Shown here piece after piece: positions 55,125 through 63,699 of a stretch of 64,000 nt of DNA. Each line of letters begins with the position of its first letter. Position 1 is the stretch's first letter. Below the pieces are notes generated by a model. The model saw only the letters and a program-made list of their open reading frames with translations. It was not told the origin of the DNA and did not search any database. This stretch comes from JBBIOU01 sp037443205 (lineage in GTDB: Bacteria; Bacteroidota; Bacteroidia; Flavobacteriales_D; UBA2798): contig JBBIOU010000008.1 in NCBI GenBank assembly GCA_037443205.1, forward strand, positions 1 to 64,000, in the 5' to 3' direction. A program made the translations under genes and the position numbers.

Positions 55125-56090
55125 ATGAATTTTGACTTACTTGCAGATAACCTAACTAACCCCGCATTATTGTTTTTTGTATTAGGTATCGTAGCCGTTT
55201 ATTTAAAAAGCGATTTAAAAATACCTGCCAATTCTTCAAAATTCATTTCGCTTTATTTGCTCTTTGCCATTGGGTTTAAAGGCGGTCAGGAATTGTCGCA
55301 CGAAACATTTAATGCGGAGATAGGGCTTTCCATGTTGTTTGGTATTTTACTATCGCTATTTATACCTTTTTATACTTTTTTTATTTTAAAAAGAAAGTTA
55401 GGAATATTTAATGCCGGTGCCGTTGCTGCAAGCTACGGTTCGGTGAGTGCGGTAACCTTTGTTACGGCAGCATCTTATTTGGAAACCCGACAAATTAATT
55501 TCAGCGGACACATGGTAGCTATCATGGCCCTCATGGAATCGCCAGCTATTATTATGGCCCTGCTACTTATTTCAGTTTATAATAATAATGATGAATCAGC
55601 CATAAAAAAAAGTATTGCCATTAAACATTCTTTTACTAACGGCAGTGTGCTTATGGTATTAGGGAGCCTACTGATAGGATTTTTTGCAGATGCCAAACAG
55701 GCCGAAGGTATAAAACCTTTTACCAACGATTTGTTTAAAGGGTTTTTGGCAATTTTTTTATTGGATATGGGTATTACTAGCGGTAAAAAACTGAAAGCAT
55801 TTTTTTCGTTTGGAATTTATCCGTTTTTATTTGCCATACTTATACCGTTAATAAATGGTTCTTTGGCAGCCATTGCCAGTTTAATGGTTACCGAAGATAT
55901 AGGCAACAGATTTATGTTTTCAATTTTAGCAGCAAGCGCCTCATATATTGCGGTGCCCGCAGCTATGCGTATATCGGTACCTAAAGCAGAACCCGGTTTG
56001 TTTATTCCGATGGCATTAGCAATTACTTTTCCTCTAAATATTACCTTGGGTATGCCGGTATACTTTTCACTTATACAAATTTGTAATTAG
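55125..56090 (+). CDS. SbtA-family sodium-dependent bicarbonate transporter-like protein
   Basis: The 321-residue membrane protein has about 10 helices, with NPALLFFVLGIVAVYLKSD near the start, AIGFKGGQELS and AASYGSVSAVTFVTAASYLE in the first half and the related ASYIAVPAAMRIS in the second half, an inverted-repeat carrier layout typical of SbtA. In cyanobacteria SbtA imports bicarbonate. No PII-like SbtB partner is seen nearby. Confidence 0.85.
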   Translation: MNFDLLADNLTNPALLFFVLGIVAVYLKSDLKIPANSSKFISLYLLFAIGFKGGQELSHETFNAEIGLSMLFGILLSLFIPFYTFFILKRKLGIFNAGAVAASYGSVSAVTFVTAASYLETRQINFSGHMVAIMALMESPAIIMALLLISVYNNNDESAIKKSIAIKHSFTNGSVLMVLGSLLIGFFADAKQAEGIKPFTNDLFKGFLAIFLLDMGITSGKKLKAFFSFGIYPFLFAILIPLINGSLAAIASLMVTEDIGNRFMFSILAASASYIAVPAAMRISVPKAEPGLFIPMALAITFPLNITLGMPVYFSLIQICN

Positions 56091-56150
56091 TACGCAATAA
56101 TTTGTATATTAAATTTATAGAATCAGTTTGAAGTGAAAATTTTATTTGTT

Positions 56151-57650
56151 TTATTCAAATCCTTTTCTTTTTATTTCTTTTAACAATAGGCTGTAATAAT
56201 CAACTTTTTTTATTTTGGCTTTTAACCAGCAATAAAATGCGATTGATTTGGGTTCTTCTTGTTCGGCTGTTGTTAAAAATATTTTATTGAGGCTTAGTTT
56301 TTCAAAATCTTTTACAGTAAAAGCATTGGGATTTTCGAAATAGTTTTTTAGTATCGAAACAAATATCTTGGCTTTGTTATATAAAGCTAAATCAAATAAA
56401 CTACTGTATCTTTTGCTAAGCGAATGAAGTGTTTTTATGGCCAGGTCATCGTGTCCTAGTTCATATTGAACAATACAAGTTATTAATTTTTTTCTCATCA
56501 CCCATTCTTTGCCCATTTTTTTTTCATACCAATCATCGCTATGATACATTTGAATTAATAAAGCATTGGCTTTTTTAAATTGCGCGGCATTAAAGTAATA
56601 GAAAACGAGATTTAAACACATGTTAAGATAGTTCTCATCGTTTTTTGAAACAAACATGTGCAGATATTCTTCCTGAATTGTAATGGCGCTTACATTTTTT
56701 CCGGTTAGTGAATACACCGAGCTTAATAAGGAGATATAAAGACCGTAGTATTTATTTTTTTCTTTGATTGGGTAGCGATTTATTTCTTCTTTCAAAAGGG
56801 TTAATTTTTTTAAGCAGTTGCTAAACTTCCGGTTTCGGTAGTATATATGGCAAAGCATATACAACAACCTAAGTTTGTAGCTATGCCACTTAGCCTGATT
56901 ACCGGTTATAGCATTAAATTTATCGTACTGTTCTTCGATATAATGTTCAAAATTTGCCAACATTCTTTGTGCCAGGTATGCGTTTCTTACTATTTCGGTT
57001 AAAGCAAAAACAGCAGCAGGTCTTTTAGAAATAAAAGGTAAATTTTGTAAATGTTCAATGTATTCAGTAAACTCCTGCGTATCGGCAGTTATTTTTACTG
57101 TTTTTAATTTATCTTTGGCTTCAGCCAGATATTCGGTAATTAATTCGTCTTCATCACAAAGTTTTTTAGCAATTTTCTTTCTGCGTTTAATTTCTGTCAG
57201 CGCTAAGGCATAAGGTGTATGCGCATAATCTAACATAAGTAAATATAAAGAGTTTAATACAACATAATTTTCTTCGTTGATAGCTTTTTGTTCGGCTTTG
57301 AGCAGATATTTCCAAGCAAGGCGATGAATATTGTTTTCAAAAAGATAGCGGCAAACTTTAATGGTGTTTAATAAATTACCGGTTCCGCTTAAATCATTGT
57401 CTTTATATTTTAAGGCAATAAATTCGGTTAAAGCATAATACAGACGCTTTCGCAAAGCCTGATATTGTTCAATTTGATTTTTTTGTTTAAGATTAAACAA
57501 TTTCCCTGCATCAAAATCATCGCCCCGCATTTTATTAAACAAATTAATGTCTTTGCGATTTTCTTTTGCATATTGTAGGGCAATAAATTTTTTAAATTCA
57601 TTGCTTTCTTTTTCATTTAAATTCTTAATTAATTCCTGCAAATTGTCCAT
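56151..57650 (-). CDS. Helical-repeat protein of unknown function
   Basis: The 499-residue protein has no signal peptide or membrane helix. It is strongly alpha-helical with TPR-like pairs of hydrophobic helices (e.g. LFENNIHRLAWKYLLKAEQKA, YLNMCLNLVFYYFNAAQFKKA, ELGHDDLAIKTLHSLSKRY). The first segment MDNLQELIKNLNEKESNEFKKF resembles the start of a Bacteroidota hypothetical group. I cannot name a family. Divergent from the 57783 gene. Confidence 0.75.
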   Translation of the reverse strand: MDNLQELIKNLNEKESNEFKKFIALQYAKENRKDINLFNKMRGDDFDAGKLFNLKQKNQIEQYQALRKRLYYALTEFIALKYKDNDLSGTGNLLNTIKVCRYLFENNIHRLAWKYLLKAEQKAINEENYVVLNSLYLLMLDYAHTPYALALTEIKRRKKIAKKLCDEDELITEYLAEAKDKLKTVKITADTQEFTEYIEHLQNLPFISKRPAAVFALTEIVRNAYLAQRMLANFEHYIEEQYDKFNAITGNQAKWHSYKLRLLYMLCHIYYRNRKFSNCLKKLTLLKEEINRYPIKEKNKYYGLYISLLSSVYSLTGKNVSAITIQEEYLHMFVSKNDENYLNMCLNLVFYYFNAAQFKKANALLIQMYHSDDWYEKKMGKEWVMRKKLITCIVQYELGHDDLAIKTLHSLSKRYSSLFDLALYNKAKIFVSILKNYFENPNAFTVKDFEKLSLNKIFLTTAEQEEPKSIAFYCWLKAKIKKVDYYSLLLKEIKRKGFE

Positions 57651-57782
57651 AAAATTATATCCGTATTAATAAAATTAAAATATTTAAAATCAATAAGTTA
57701 AAATTTTATTATTCATTTTTTTATATCCTAAATTAGTAAAAATTCATTTTCTGTCTTATCAAACCTGCCATAGGTTTGCATC

Positions 57783-59021
57783 ATGAAATTTAAAAACCTT
57801 TTACTCATGAAAACGATCATTAAAAACAAAAAACAATTACTTAAAAAGTGCTTTAAAGTAATAAAACATCATCAATGTTATGTAAAAAACATGATGATGT
57901 TTGTTTCAATCTGTTTAACTCTATTTACCGTTCGGGCACAAACCACCAAACCCAGTTTAACGGTTTTAAATGTAGATGTAAGCGGAAACATTGCTTTAAC
58001 CCCTGCTGAGGCAGGCAATATTTTGCGGTTGGAGGCCGAAAAGCTCGGAAACTTTGAAGTAACCGACCGTTATGATGTATTTTATCTGATTGACAAAAAT
58101 CAAATTAAAATAAATAATTGCTACGGAAAAACGTGTTTAACCGAAGTAGGTTTAAAAATACATTCGGATAAAATGCTTACCGGAACCATAGAACTGATAA
58201 ACGAAACCATCATTGTTACCATACGGCTGATTGACGTTAAGGCAGGTAAAATTGAAAAATCAAATGTGCGTGAATTTTTAAAACTACCCAGCGAAATTCA
58301 AAACATGATAGCCATTACCCTCAAAGAAATGTTTGGCATGGAAAGTAATTTAGAATTGGTAAACAATCTTACGAAAAAGAACAACTATGAAAATGCAATC
58401 AACAACCCAAATAAAACAAGATTATCATTAGATGGCCCCCGGATGGGATGTGTATTAATAACCGGTGAACACGCAAAAATTTTAAAATCGCCCGAAGCAA
58501 ATGGTGGATTTGATGCATTTCCGTTGATGTTTCAGTTTGGGTATCAATTCGAAAAACAATACCTCAATGAGGGCAGAGTACAGGCGTTATTTGAATTTAT
58601 TCCGATGCTTACCGGGTTAGAGCAAGGAATATTTTTACCAAGTTTTACCCTGATGCACGGAGTAAGAGATAATAAAACAGGTTTAGAATTTGCATTTGGC
58701 CCTACCATTGCATTAACAACAAAAGCAAGCGGCTATTTTGACGAAAACAATCAATGGCAATTAACTAGCCATTGGAAAGACACGGTTCCCAATCCTTATC
58801 CCATTGTCAGAAGAATAGATAAAAGAGGAAGTGCAGATGTTAATACAGGCTTTGTTATTGCAGCGGGTTTTACAATCAAATCGGGTAAACTTAACATGCC
58901 GTTTAATTTATATACAGCCATGTCTAAAGGCGGTATAAGATATGGTTTTTCTTTTGGCTTTAATGTGCGCAAAGATGAGCAGTCAGAAAAAAGAAAAGTT
59001 AAAATGGATTACATCTGGTAA
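57783..59021 (+). CDS. Exported protein with CsgG/LpoB-like N-terminal domain
   Basis: Several starts are possible: 57783, 57810 or 57891. The last gives the shortest signal peptide (MMMFVSICLTLFTVRAQ), so 57783 is a conservative choice. The mature N-terminal part (SLTVLNVDVSGNIALTPAEAGNILRLEAEKLG, CLTEVGLKIHSDKMLTGTIELI) resembles the LpoB/CsgG-type fold. The C-terminal part is beta-rich (FAFGPTIALTTKA, YGFSFGFNV), possibly a barrel. No catalytic motif. The structured RNA directly downstream may be processed from or transcribed next to it. Confidence 0.75.
   Translation: MKFKNLLLMKTIIKNKKQLLKKCFKVIKHHQCYVKNMMMFVSICLTLFTVRAQTTKPSLTVLNVDVSGNIALTPAEAGNILRLEAEKLGNFEVTDRYDVFYLIDKNQIKINNCYGKTCLTEVGLKIHSDKMLTGTIELINETIIVTIRLIDVKAGKIEKSNVREFLKLPSEIQNMIAITLKEMFGMESNLELVNNLTKKNNYENAINNPNKTRLSLDGPRMGCVLITGEHAKILKSPEANGGFDAFPLMFQFGYQFEKQYLNEGRVQALFEFIPMLTGLEQGIFLPSFTLMHGVRDNKTGLEFAFGPTIALTTKASGYFDENNQWQLTSHWKDTVPNPYPIVRRIDKRGSADVNTGFVIAAGFTIKSGKLNMPFNLYTAMSKGGIRYGFSFGFNVRKDEQSEKRKVKMDYIW
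59010..59017 (+). promoter_or_regulatory. Possible -7 box for the structured RNA
   Basis: TACATCTG, one mismatch from TAnnTTTG, lies inside the last codons of the 57783 gene. A start site around 59024 would place the RNA's 5' end just ahead of its outer helix. No -33 TTG was seen. Confidence 0.3.
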
Positions 59022-59023
59022 CA

Positions 59024-59163
59024 AGTCAAGCCCTTGCGATTAGTTCCCTGCACTGCTGCCGTTCTTCATGCAGTCGAGTAACAAGGATGATTTCTGAGCA
59101 CCTGTTGCCGGGAACCGCAAGGCACCAATTCACCTCTCTTACACGGCATAAGAGAGGTTTTTT
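59024..59163 (+). ncRNA. Candidate structured small RNA or riboswitch (three-way junction plus terminator)
   Basis: GC-richer than its flanks. An outer helix (59030-59038 with 59116-59123) stacks, after a 4-base bulge, on GTTCCC/GGGAAC (59043-59048 with 59110-59115). Inside are a hairpin ACTGC/GCAGT (59052-59056 with 59070-59074) and a longer hairpin (59078-59086 with 59101-59108, one bulge). Together they form a three-way junction. A terminator follows at 59132-59163. It could be a trans-acting sRNA or a riboswitch for the gene at 59253. I do not recognise the family; SRP RNA, tmRNA, SAM and TPP hallmarks were looked for and not found. Confidence 0.6.
59132..59163 (+). terminator. Intrinsic terminator after the structured RNA
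   Basis: A 10-bp perfect stem ACCTCTCTTA/TAAGAGAGGT with a 7-base loop, followed by a run of six T on the plus strand. The T run lies only on this side, which fixes the transcription direction. Confidence 0.88.
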
Positions 59164-59252
59164 AGTTAATAATAGTTAATAACTGTGTTGATGCAATATT
59201 TTGAGTTGTAATTTAGTTATGTATAAACCTGTAATTTTGTAAAAAAAATCGC

Positions 59253-60212
59253 ATGATTGAGCAAAAAGAAAAACCTAAACAACGGGATGCATTATATATT
59301 ACAATCATTATTTTATTGCTGGCTGGAGCCGGATTTATTTACTGGCAATTGCGCGATGTACAAAAAAATCTGGCTACCTGCAAAGAAAATACCGATGTCA
59401 TGCAAAAAGAAATAGCCGATTTAAATAATTTGCTTAAAAATAATCCTGAGGTGGCTCTTATGGGCGAAAATCTTCGCGACAATATCCAGCAAATGCTCGA
59501 TGAGTATGCGGGCATGAAAACAAACAACAAAGAAATGCAAGAAAAAATAGCCGTACAAATACACCAATTAGACTCGCTCAAGCAACTTGCCGAAAGACAT
59601 AAATATGATGCCTATACCATTATGAAATTGCGCAAAGAAACCGAAACACTAAGAAAAATAATGCAAGGATATGTGCACACGATTGACTCATTAAATACGC
59701 TGAATGTAAAACTAAAAACAGAATTAAAAGTTAAAGAAAATGAACTTACCGAAGTAAAAGATGAACGCGATAAAGTAAAAGAAAAAAATAAAACCCTTGA
59801 AGAAACAGTTGCCAAAGGCTCTGCTTTGCAAACTTCATCGCTTACGGCCGGAGCCATACATTTGCGCAACAGCGGCAAACAAATAGAAACAACCCGTGCA
59901 GGAAGAGCCGACATGATAAAAGCTTGTTGTACCATTCTTGAAAACCCCATTGCCAAACCCGGAGCTAAATATATTTACATGGTAGTTATTAAACCTGATG
60001 CAACCATACTTACTCAAAATCCGGCTGAAACCTTTAAATGGCAAGGAGGAGAAAGCCAATATAGCCTGCAACGCGAAATTGATTACCAAAACCAGTCGCT
60101 TGAACTTTGTTTATATGCCGATGTAAAAGAAGAACTTCCTAAAGGCACTTACACAGTGCAGTTATTTTGCGAAAAAGCTAAAATCGGACAAACAACTTTT
60201 GTATTAAAGTAG
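59253..60212 (+). CDS. Membrane-anchored coiled-coil protein with C-terminal beta domain
   Basis: The 319-residue protein has one N-terminal membrane helix (ALYITIIILLLAGAGFIYWQL, residues about 14-33), then an extended coiled coil (about 35-195) rich in Glu/Lys with heptads such as MQKEIADLNNLLKNN and LKVKENELTEVKDERDKVK. A C-terminal predicted beta domain (about 200-319) includes AGAIHLRNSGKQIETTR, YIYMVVIKPDATIL and YTVQLFCEKAKIGQTTFVLK. It is probably an inner-membrane protein facing the periplasm. The function is unknown. The structured RNA ends about 90 bases upstream. Confidence 0.82.
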   Translation: MIEQKEKPKQRDALYITIIILLLAGAGFIYWQLRDVQKNLATCKENTDVMQKEIADLNNLLKNNPEVALMGENLRDNIQQMLDEYAGMKTNNKEMQEKIAVQIHQLDSLKQLAERHKYDAYTIMKLRKETETLRKIMQGYVHTIDSLNTLNVKLKTELKVKENELTEVKDERDKVKEKNKTLEETVAKGSALQTSSLTAGAIHLRNSGKQIETTRAGRADMIKACCTILENPIAKPGAKYIYMVVIKPDATILTQNPAETFKWQGGESQYSLQREIDYQNQSLELCLYADVKEELPKGTYTVQLFCEKAKIGQTTFVLK

Positions 60213-60249
60213 AAATTTTAATCTCAAATTTCTAATCATGTATTTTGGG

Positions 60250-60441
60250 TTAATATTCTTTTTTGAACATCATTTCGTCCGATTGCCCTGTTTTCTGGTG
60301 AATAGTTTTTTTGTTTCTAATGATAATTTCGAGTGAATTATAAATTCTATCTAATAACACATATTTGATTTTTGAAACATCCCTTTTACAACCACAAGAA
60401 AAAATTACTGACGAAAAAAGTGATGATTTAAAGATTAAAAT
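60250..60441 (-). other. Possible small lipoprotein ORF with no ATG start
   Basis: The minus frame between a stop at 60442 and the stop at 60250 reads ILIFKSSLFSSVIFSCGC and then KRDVSKIKYVLLDRIYNSL, which looks like a lipoprotein signal (Cys near position 16) followed by a short helical tail. There is no in-frame ATG before the signal; a TTG start at 60448 would be in frame if one T of the TTTT at 60438-60441 (coding strand) were absent. It may be a decayed gene, a frame error, or chance. It directly follows the small gene 60449-60640. Confidence 0.35.
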
Positions 60442-60448
60442 TTATCAA

Positions 60449-60640
60449 TCAGGCTATAGCTTTTTCAAATGCCTTTTGTATTACATCGCTGTACAGGTGA
60501 CCAAAAGTAGCAATACACCAGGTTTTTAAGATCAAGCGCTCTTCTTTTTTAATCCAGCGCAAAGATTTGCGCAGTTCTTTTTCAAAAAGTTTACGGTCGA
60601 AGCTAACTTTTTGAAGTATTTGTTTGCTTAATTCTAACAT
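60449..60640 (-). CDS. Small conserved-looking cytoplasmic protein
   Basis: The 63-residue protein reads MLELSKQILQKVSFDRKLFE, then KELRKSLRWIKKEERLILK and TWCIATFGHLYSDVI. Bacteroidota genomes carry small proteins of this pattern (SFDRxLFxKEL and WCxxxFG), to my recollection, without a known function. It is compact, helical and lacks a signal peptide. It is easily missed because of its size. No promoter box was found. Confidence 0.65.
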   Translation of the reverse strand: MLELSKQILQKVSFDRKLFEKELRKSLRWIKKEERLILKTWCIATFGHLYSDVIQKAFEKAIA

Positions 60641-61042
60641 GGCGTTTTATTTTATTGGTTGAAATTAGTTAATTCAAAAACAATAGTCAAGCTATTTAAA
60701 AAAGTTAACATCATTTTATAATTTTATGTAAAAAAAATTGAAATGTGTTAAATACGCATAAATCATAGGATTTATTGTTCTTGTTTAAAAATCTTCCTTC
60801 ATAACTTAACGTGGGTAGCTTATAAACCCCGCATTCAGATACTTAATACGATTAAGCAAGCGATAGGTTTAAACGTCCATGGCCGAATTAAGTAGTCATA
60901 AACAGCCGAATTTTGCAGGATGCTAAACCAACCATAGCAATAAATTATTATTGTTAAAATATCTCAAAAAAATATAGTTTTAGCGTTAATTTTATTGTTT
61001 CGTGTTTAAATCTTCTTTTTTACGTAACTTTACGCTTTTAAT
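60641..61042. other. Gene-free interval upstream of gatB
   Basis: About 400 bases with no credible ORF on either strand. The AT-rich flanks surround a slightly GC-richer middle (60805-60930) with no strong hairpin. TAACTTTA at about 61025, one mismatch from TAnnTTTG, could serve gatB. No tRNA, terminator or repeat was seen. Confidence 0.5.
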
Positions 61043-62503
61043 ATGAGTTCTGTTTACGATAAGTACGAAGCTGTGATTGGGTTGGAAGTACACACCCAGT
61101 TGCTAACCAAAAGTAAAAATTTTTCGGGCGATGCCAATGAGTTTGGAGCCGAGCCTAATACTAATATCAGTGTAATTTCTCTCGGTTATCCGGGTACTTT
61201 ACCCCGTTTAAACAAAAAAACCATTGAATATGCTGTAAAACTTGGTATAGCTTGTAATTGCAAAATACGCAAACAAATGCACTTTGCTCGTAAAAATTAT
61301 TTTTATGCTGACTTACCCAAAGGTTATCAAATAACACAAGATACCACACCTATTTGCACAGAAGGATTTATTACTATCAAAGATGATAACAACCGTGATA
61401 AAAAAATTAGACTTACGCGCATACACATTGAAGAAGATGCCGGAAAAAGCATCCATGACATAGACCCCTTTAATACCTTAGTAGATTTAAACCGTGCAGG
61501 CGTGCCGTTGCTTGAAATAGTTTCCGAACCCGATATCAAGACTTCCAAAGAAGCATACAACTACTTAACCGAAATCAGAAAACTGGTTCGCTATCTCGAA
61601 ATTTGTGATGGTAATATGGAAGAAGGCTCCCTGCGTTGCGATGCCAATATATCGGTTAAACTTAAAGGAGATGATAAATTTGGCACCAAAGTAGAAGTAA
61701 AAAACATGAACTCAATACGCAATGTACAACGAGCTATCGAATACGAAATTAAAAGACAAATAGATTTATTGGAATCAGGACAATCATTTGAACAGGAAAC
61801 ACGCTCGTTTGATGCTGCCAAAGGTGTAACTATAAGCATGCGTAGCAAAGAACGCGCACATGATTACAGATATTTTCCTGAACCCGACTTGCAACCGGTT
61901 ACAGTAAGCGAGAATTATATACACCAAATAAAAAATACATTGCCTCCATTACCCGTTCAACTGTTTCAAAAATACACACAACAATACTCCTTATCAGAGT
62001 ACGATGCTTACATCATTACAGATGATAAACACACCGCATTATATTTTGAAGAAATAATTAAACATACATCAAATTACAAAGCGGCAGCTAACTGGCTGAT
62101 GGGCACAATAAAATCATACCTGAATGAAAATGCCATCCCTATAGAAGAATTTAGAATCAGCCCGCAGCAAATTGCAAAAATTATTTCATTGGTAGATGAA
62201 GGAAAAGTTAGTAATACCGTTGCATCGCAAAATATTTTTCCGGCTTTGATTGCGCATCCTGATAAAGAACCTCTTACCATTGCTCAGGAAAATAACTGGA
62301 TACAAGAAAGCAATACCGATGTTTTATTGCAGTTGGTTAAACAAGCAATACAAAACATAGGTAATGAAAAAGTAATGGAATATAAAAAAGGAAAAAAAGG
62401 TTTGGTTGGATTGTTTATGGGAGAAGTTATGAAACTTTCGAAAGGTAAAGCCGACCCTAAAGAAGCAAACAGGTTACTGTTACAAACACTCGATAATATT
62501 TAA
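61043..62503 (+). CDS. gatB: Asp/Glu-tRNA amidotransferase subunit B
   Basis: The 486-residue subunit activates the misacylated Glu-tRNA(Gln) or Asp-tRNA(Asn) for amidation by the GatCAB complex. It shows YEAVIGLEVHTQLLTKSKNFSGD, FARKNYFYADLPKGYQITQ, RIHIEEDAGKSIHD, DLNRAGVPLLEIVSEPD and GSLRCDANISV, then the C-terminal YqeY-like helical tail domain ending KGKADPKEANRLL. The length is normal. gatA and gatC are not in the window. Confidence 0.96.
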   Translation: MSSVYDKYEAVIGLEVHTQLLTKSKNFSGDANEFGAEPNTNISVISLGYPGTLPRLNKKTIEYAVKLGIACNCKIRKQMHFARKNYFYADLPKGYQITQDTTPICTEGFITIKDDNNRDKKIRLTRIHIEEDAGKSIHDIDPFNTLVDLNRAGVPLLEIVSEPDIKTSKEAYNYLTEIRKLVRYLEICDGNMEEGSLRCDANISVKLKGDDKFGTKVEVKNMNSIRNVQRAIEYEIKRQIDLLESGQSFEQETRSFDAAKGVTISMRSKERAHDYRYFPEPDLQPVTVSENYIHQIKNTLPPLPVQLFQKYTQQYSLSEYDAYIITDDKHTALYFEEIIKHTSNYKAAANWLMGTIKSYLNENAIPIEEFRISPQQIAKIISLVDEGKVSNTVASQNIFPALIAHPDKEPLTIAQENNWIQESNTDVLLQLVKQAIQNIGNEKVMEYKKGKKGLVGLFMGEVMKLSKGKADPKEANRLLLQTLDNI

Positions 62504-62517
62504 CAACCGAATAATTT

Positions 62518-63687
62518 ATGAAGAAAAAATTAATATATGTTTTTGCAATAGTTTTGCTGGCATCCTGCTCGGGCAAACAAGGATTTAAAATATCTGGTAA
62601 ACTGAAAGGCGGTAAAGACCTAATGGCATATTTAAGTCGCTACGAAGGCAATGTGCCTAAGGTTATTGACTCATGCAAAATAAAAAGTGATGATAGTTTT
62701 GAATTGTATTTTACAAAAAAATCACCCGATTTTTACAGCTTGTCAGTAGCTACAAAACAAAACAACTATATGGTATTGTTGTTAGACAGCAGCGACAATA
62801 ACATGACTATTAATGCACGTTACGACAGCTTGTTGAGCAGTTATCGTGTTAGTGGGTCACCTAAAAATGAAATGCTGAAAGAATATTATACCAAAAGCGG
62901 TGAATATTATAAAAAACGCGAAGAGCTACGCAATAAACTCTCCTCTTTTGATATTCATGATACCATCAACAGGAATCAGGTATTGGCTGAGGTAAACGAG
63001 GTAAAAAAATCGTTTAATACCTACCGCAATGCATTTGTAGATGCCAATCAGGCATCGGCAGCAGCGCTTGTTGCACTGGCTGATTTTGATATGAATATCG
63101 AGGAAGATTTGGAATATATCAAAAAAATTGAAGCAGCCATTCGTTTGACCATGCCCAATAGCCAATATCATAAATCGCTTTTGGCACAACTGCAGCAAGC
63201 CGAACAAAACAAACAAATGCTTGCCTTGCAAAAAGCCGAAGAAGAACGTCTGGCACAAATACTTAAACCCGGAACACCCGCCCCTGAAATTAAACTCAAC
63301 GACCCTGATGGTAAACCCATTGCACTTTCTTCGTTAAGAGGTAAAATTGTACTTATTGATTTTTGGGCAAGTTGGTGCAGACCTTGCCGTGCAGAAAATC
63401 CCAATGTGGTAAAAGTATATAATCAATACAAATCAAAAGGATTTGAAATATACTCCGTTTCCTTAGATAATAACCGCGATAATTGGGTAAATGCCATCCG
63501 CGAAGATGGTTTGGTATGGAAATCGCATGTAAGTGACTTGCAAATGTGGAACTCTTCGGTAGTATCGCAGTATAGTATTTCAGGAATACCTTTTACGGTA
63601 TTAATTGACAGAAAAGGCAATATTATACAAACGAACCTTAGAGGCCAGGCATTAGAAGAAAAACTTAAAGAATTATTCGCATCTTAA
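62518..63687 (+). CDS. Thioredoxin-fold lipoprotein with N-terminal DUF4369
   Basis: The 389-residue protein has a lipoprotein signal ending LLASC. Residues about 20-120 resemble DUF4369 (FKISGKLKGGKDLMAYLSRYEG, PKVIDSCKIKSDDSFEL). A helical linker (about 125-240) leads to a TlpA/ResA-type thioredoxin domain with WASWCRPCRAENP (CxxC active site, CRPC) and GIPFTVLIDRKGN (cis-Pro). It is probably a periplasmic or surface thiol-disulfide reductase. It lies 14 bases after gatB, and a paralogous-looking gene follows. Confidence 0.9.
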   Translation: MKKKLIYVFAIVLLASCSGKQGFKISGKLKGGKDLMAYLSRYEGNVPKVIDSCKIKSDDSFELYFTKKSPDFYSLSVATKQNNYMVLLLDSSDNNMTINARYDSLLSSYRVSGSPKNEMLKEYYTKSGEYYKKREELRNKLSSFDIHDTINRNQVLAEVNEVKKSFNTYRNAFVDANQASAAALVALADFDMNIEEDLEYIKKIEAAIRLTMPNSQYHKSLLAQLQQAEQNKQMLALQKAEEERLAQILKPGTPAPEIKLNDPDGKPIALSSLRGKIVLIDFWASWCRPCRAENPNVVKVYNQYKSKGFEIYSVSLDNNRDNWVNAIREDGLVWKSHVSDLQMWNSSVVSQYSISGIPFTVLIDRKGNIIQTNLRGQALEEKLKELFAS

Positions 63688-63699
63688 TAAAATCAAATT

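Noticed and set aside
59030..59130. SRP (4.5S) RNA, tmRNA, or SAM/TPP riboswitch on either strand
   Set aside because: The GGAAGGAAGCAG SRP core, the tmRNA tag region and the TPP CTGAGA core were not found; a SAM-like GGCAAC/GGTGCT resemblance appears only on the strand opposite to the terminator's T run.
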